Origin: Companilactobacillus halodurans
Lineage (GTDB): Bacteria; Bacillota; Bacilli; Lactobacillales; Lactobacillaceae
Assembly: GCF_009600985.1 (NCBI RefSeq)
Contig: NZ_VDFP01000014.1
Coordinates: forward strand, 1 to 64,000
Length of the DNA stretch: 64,000 nucleotides
Reading direction: 5' to 3'
Both the position numbers and the translations under genes were made by a program. Positions 62,598-64,000 of the stretch are shown piece by piece (the stretch's first letter is position 1; each line of letters begins with the position of its first letter). Under the pieces are notes generated by a model, which saw only the letters and a program-made list of their open reading frames with translations, was not told the DNA's origin and searched no databases.

Positions 62598-63887
62598 ATG
62601 TTAGACATTAAGTTGATTAGAAAAGATCCAGATTGGATTAAGGATAAATTAGCTTCACGTGGCGTTAAGGCTGAAGAAATCGATGAATTGCTTTCATACG
62701 ATGAAAAGCGTCGTGACTTGTTAGTTAAGACTGAAACATTGAAAGAAAAGAGAAATAAGGTTTCTCAAGATATTGCAACAAAGAAACGCAACAAGGAAAG
62801 TGCTGACGATGAAATTGCTGCTATGAAACAAGTTGGTAGCGATATTAAGTCAATCGATAGTGAACTTGAAGAAGCTCAAGAAAAGATGAATTATATTTTG
62901 GTTCGTCTTCCTAATATTCCCGACGATTCTGTTCCTGTTGGACCTGACGAAAGCACTAATGTGGAAATCAGAAAGGTTGGCGCTATTCCTAAGGAAGGCT
63001 TCAAACCTCGCCACCACTGGGATATCGGTGAAGAACTAGGAATCTTAGACTTTGAACAAGCTACAAAGGTTTCTGGTAGTCGTTTCGTTTACTACATTGG
63101 TATGGGTGCCAGATTGGAACGTGCAGTTTATAATTTCATGTTGGATCAACACCAAAAGGAAGGCTATACCGAAGTAATTCCTCCATACTTAGTTAACAAC
63201 GATGCTATGTTTGGTACTAGTCAATTTCCTAAGTTTACTGAAGACGTTTATACCGTAATGGTCGACGAAAACCCATTGACTTTGATTCCAACTGCTGAAG
63301 TTCCATTGACGAACTACTTTGCTGATAAGATTTTGGATGAAAAAGACTTGCCTAAGTATGTCACAGCTCTAACACCTTGCTTCCGTTCTGAAGCTGGTTC
63401 TGCTGGTCGTGATACTCGTGGTTTGATTAGAATGCACCAATTCAACAAGGTCGAAATGGTTAAGGTGGCAAAGCCTGAAGAATCATACGACGAATTGGAG
63501 AAGTTGACAGCTAATGCTGAAAACATTTTGCAACAATTAGGACTTCCATATCACGTTATCGTTCTTTCAAGTGGGGATGCAAGTTTCAGTTCTGCTAAGA
63601 CTTATGACCTTGAAGTTTGGATGCCTGCTCAAGACAAGTATCGTGAAGTTTCAAGTTGTTCAAACTGTCTTGATTTCCAAGCTCGTCGTGCTCACATTCG
63701 TTATCGTGATGCTAATGGCAAGACTAGATTGGCTCACACATTGAATGGTTCAGGACTAGCTGCTGGTCGTACAGTTGCTGCAATTCTTGAAAACAATCAA
63801 AATGAAGACGGATCAGTAACAATTCCCGATGTTTTAGTACCATATATGGGTGGCGTAACAAAAATTACTAAAGAAAATGCCAAATAG
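62598..63887 (+). CDS. serS: seryl-tRNA synthetase
   Basis: 429 residues from the ATG at 62598, after AGGAGG (62587-62592). Residues about 1-110 form the long N-terminal coiled-coil arm that grips the tRNA-Ser variable arm ([20 protein letters not shown]). The class II catalytic core has motif 2 ([24 protein letters not shown]) and motif 3 ([18 protein letters not shown]). It charges tRNA-Ser, and controls itself through the T-box upstream. Confidence 0.97.
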   Translation: MLDIKLIRKDPDWIKDKLASRGVKAEEIDELLSYDEKRRDLLVKTETLKEKRNKVSQDIATKKRNKESADDEIAAMKQVGSDIKSIDSELEEAQEKMNYILVRLPNIPDDSVPVGPDESTNVEIRKVGAIPKEGFKPRHHWDIGEELGILDFEQATKVSGSRFVYYIGMGARLERAVYNFMLDQHQKEGYTEVIPPYLVNNDAMFGTSQFPKFTEDVYTVMVDENPLTLIPTAEVPLTNYFADKILDEKDLPKYVTALTPCFRSEAGSAGRDTRGLIRMHQFNKVEMVKVAKPEESYDELEKLTANAENILQQLGLPYHVIVLSSGDASFSSAKTYDLEVWMPAQDKYREVSSCSNCLDFQARRAHIRYRDANGKTRLAHTLNGSGLAAGRTVAAILENNQNEDGSVTIPDVLVPYMGGVTKITKENAK

Positions 63888-63890
63888 TTA

Positions 63891-63919
63891 TTGACCTAAA
63901 GCCGATAAATTGATAAAAT
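63891..63919 (+). promoter_or_regulatory. promoter of the tRNA gene
   Basis: TTGACC (63891-63896) and TAAAAT (63914-63919) are 17 bases apart with a TG extension, 33 bases before the tRNA. Confidence 0.65.
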
Positions 63920-63951
63920 TTAATAGTTCTGTTAAAGAGCTATTGAATTAT

Positions 63952-64000
63952 TCCGGATTAGCTCAGTTGGTAGAGCATCTGACTGTTAATCAGGGTGTCG
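63952..64000 (+). tRNA. tRNA-Asn (GTT), cut by the window end
   Basis: Acceptor TCCGGAT, D-arm AGCTCAGTTGGTAGAGC, anticodon arm CTGACTGTTAATCAG with anticodon GTT at 63985-63987. The window ends in the variable region. It may be the first of a tRNA cluster. Confidence 0.93.

Overview
The window looks like a 64 kb piece of the chromosome of a low-GC Gram-positive bacterium of the family Lactobacillaceae. The best guess is Companilactobacillus (the former L. alimentarius/farciminis group). This rests on WxL/DUF916 surface-protein clusters, an XrtG/Firmicu-CTERM locus, SLAP-type cell-wall repeats, AGGAGG ribosome sites, a T-box and an L-box, and purple-bare core genes (gpmA, serS, mntH). The genus is inference. 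I see no rRNA, phage, insertion sequence or CRISPR array.

Layout. 0.2-6.1 kb: a secreted amidase, then a run of envelope genes (a frameshifted lipoprotein, a DUF218 protein, an AI-2E-family permease, an unrecognised glycosyltransferase-like protein). 6.2-9.8 kb: gpmA, a hicAB toxin-antitoxin pair, an MFS exporter and an overlooked 27-residue Fst-like type I toxin with a convergent antitoxin RNA. 9.8-14.4 kb: metE (broken by one stop codon) and metF, a divergent LysR regulator and an orphan hicA. 14.4-22.6 kb: glutathione peroxidase, two long hairpin repeats, and a leftward XrtG (Gram-positive exosortase) locus with its glycosyltransferase, pterin-synthase-like partner, Firmicu-CTERM substrate, polytopic membrane protein and a lectin/WxL surface protein. 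22.8-32.9 kb: chloramphenicol acetyltransferase-like enzyme, a second MFS exporter, a TauE-family permease with its TetR regulator, a matrixin-type protease, a PTS sugar permease with an esterase, and two paralogous EamA transporters with structured leaders. 32.9-39.7 kb: budA-alsS (acetoin pathway) with a MarR regulator, then MntR, a universal stress protein and MntH. 39.9-47.2 kb: deformylase-like protein, GT8 enzyme, a broken phenolic acid decarboxylase gene with PadR, an SOS-controlled Y-family polymerase operon, and an ArsR/P-type ATPase metal-efflux pair. 47.2-53.9 kb: a two-gene ATPase/Toprim-like pair resembling abortive-infection systems, a purine permease, oxidoreductases, thiol peroxidase, and two more hairpin repeats. 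54.0-60.5 kb: a WxL/DUF916 cluster with an Mga-like regulator. 60.5-64 kb: lysine riboswitch and permease, T-box and serS, and a tRNA-Asn cut by the window edge.

Two patterns cut across the annotation. First, a family of about 120 bp hairpins (two tandem pairs, one diverged inverted copy and one half copy) sits directly at gene 3' ends. Its stems covary: the sequence changes but pairing is kept. Second, seven otherwise intact genes carry point lesions. Three have an in-frame TAA, at least two of them where relatives have Glu (GAA). Four are one base short in a homopolymer or dinucleotide run. The second pattern may be real gene decay, phase variation or a sequence-quality artefact, and reads are needed to decide.
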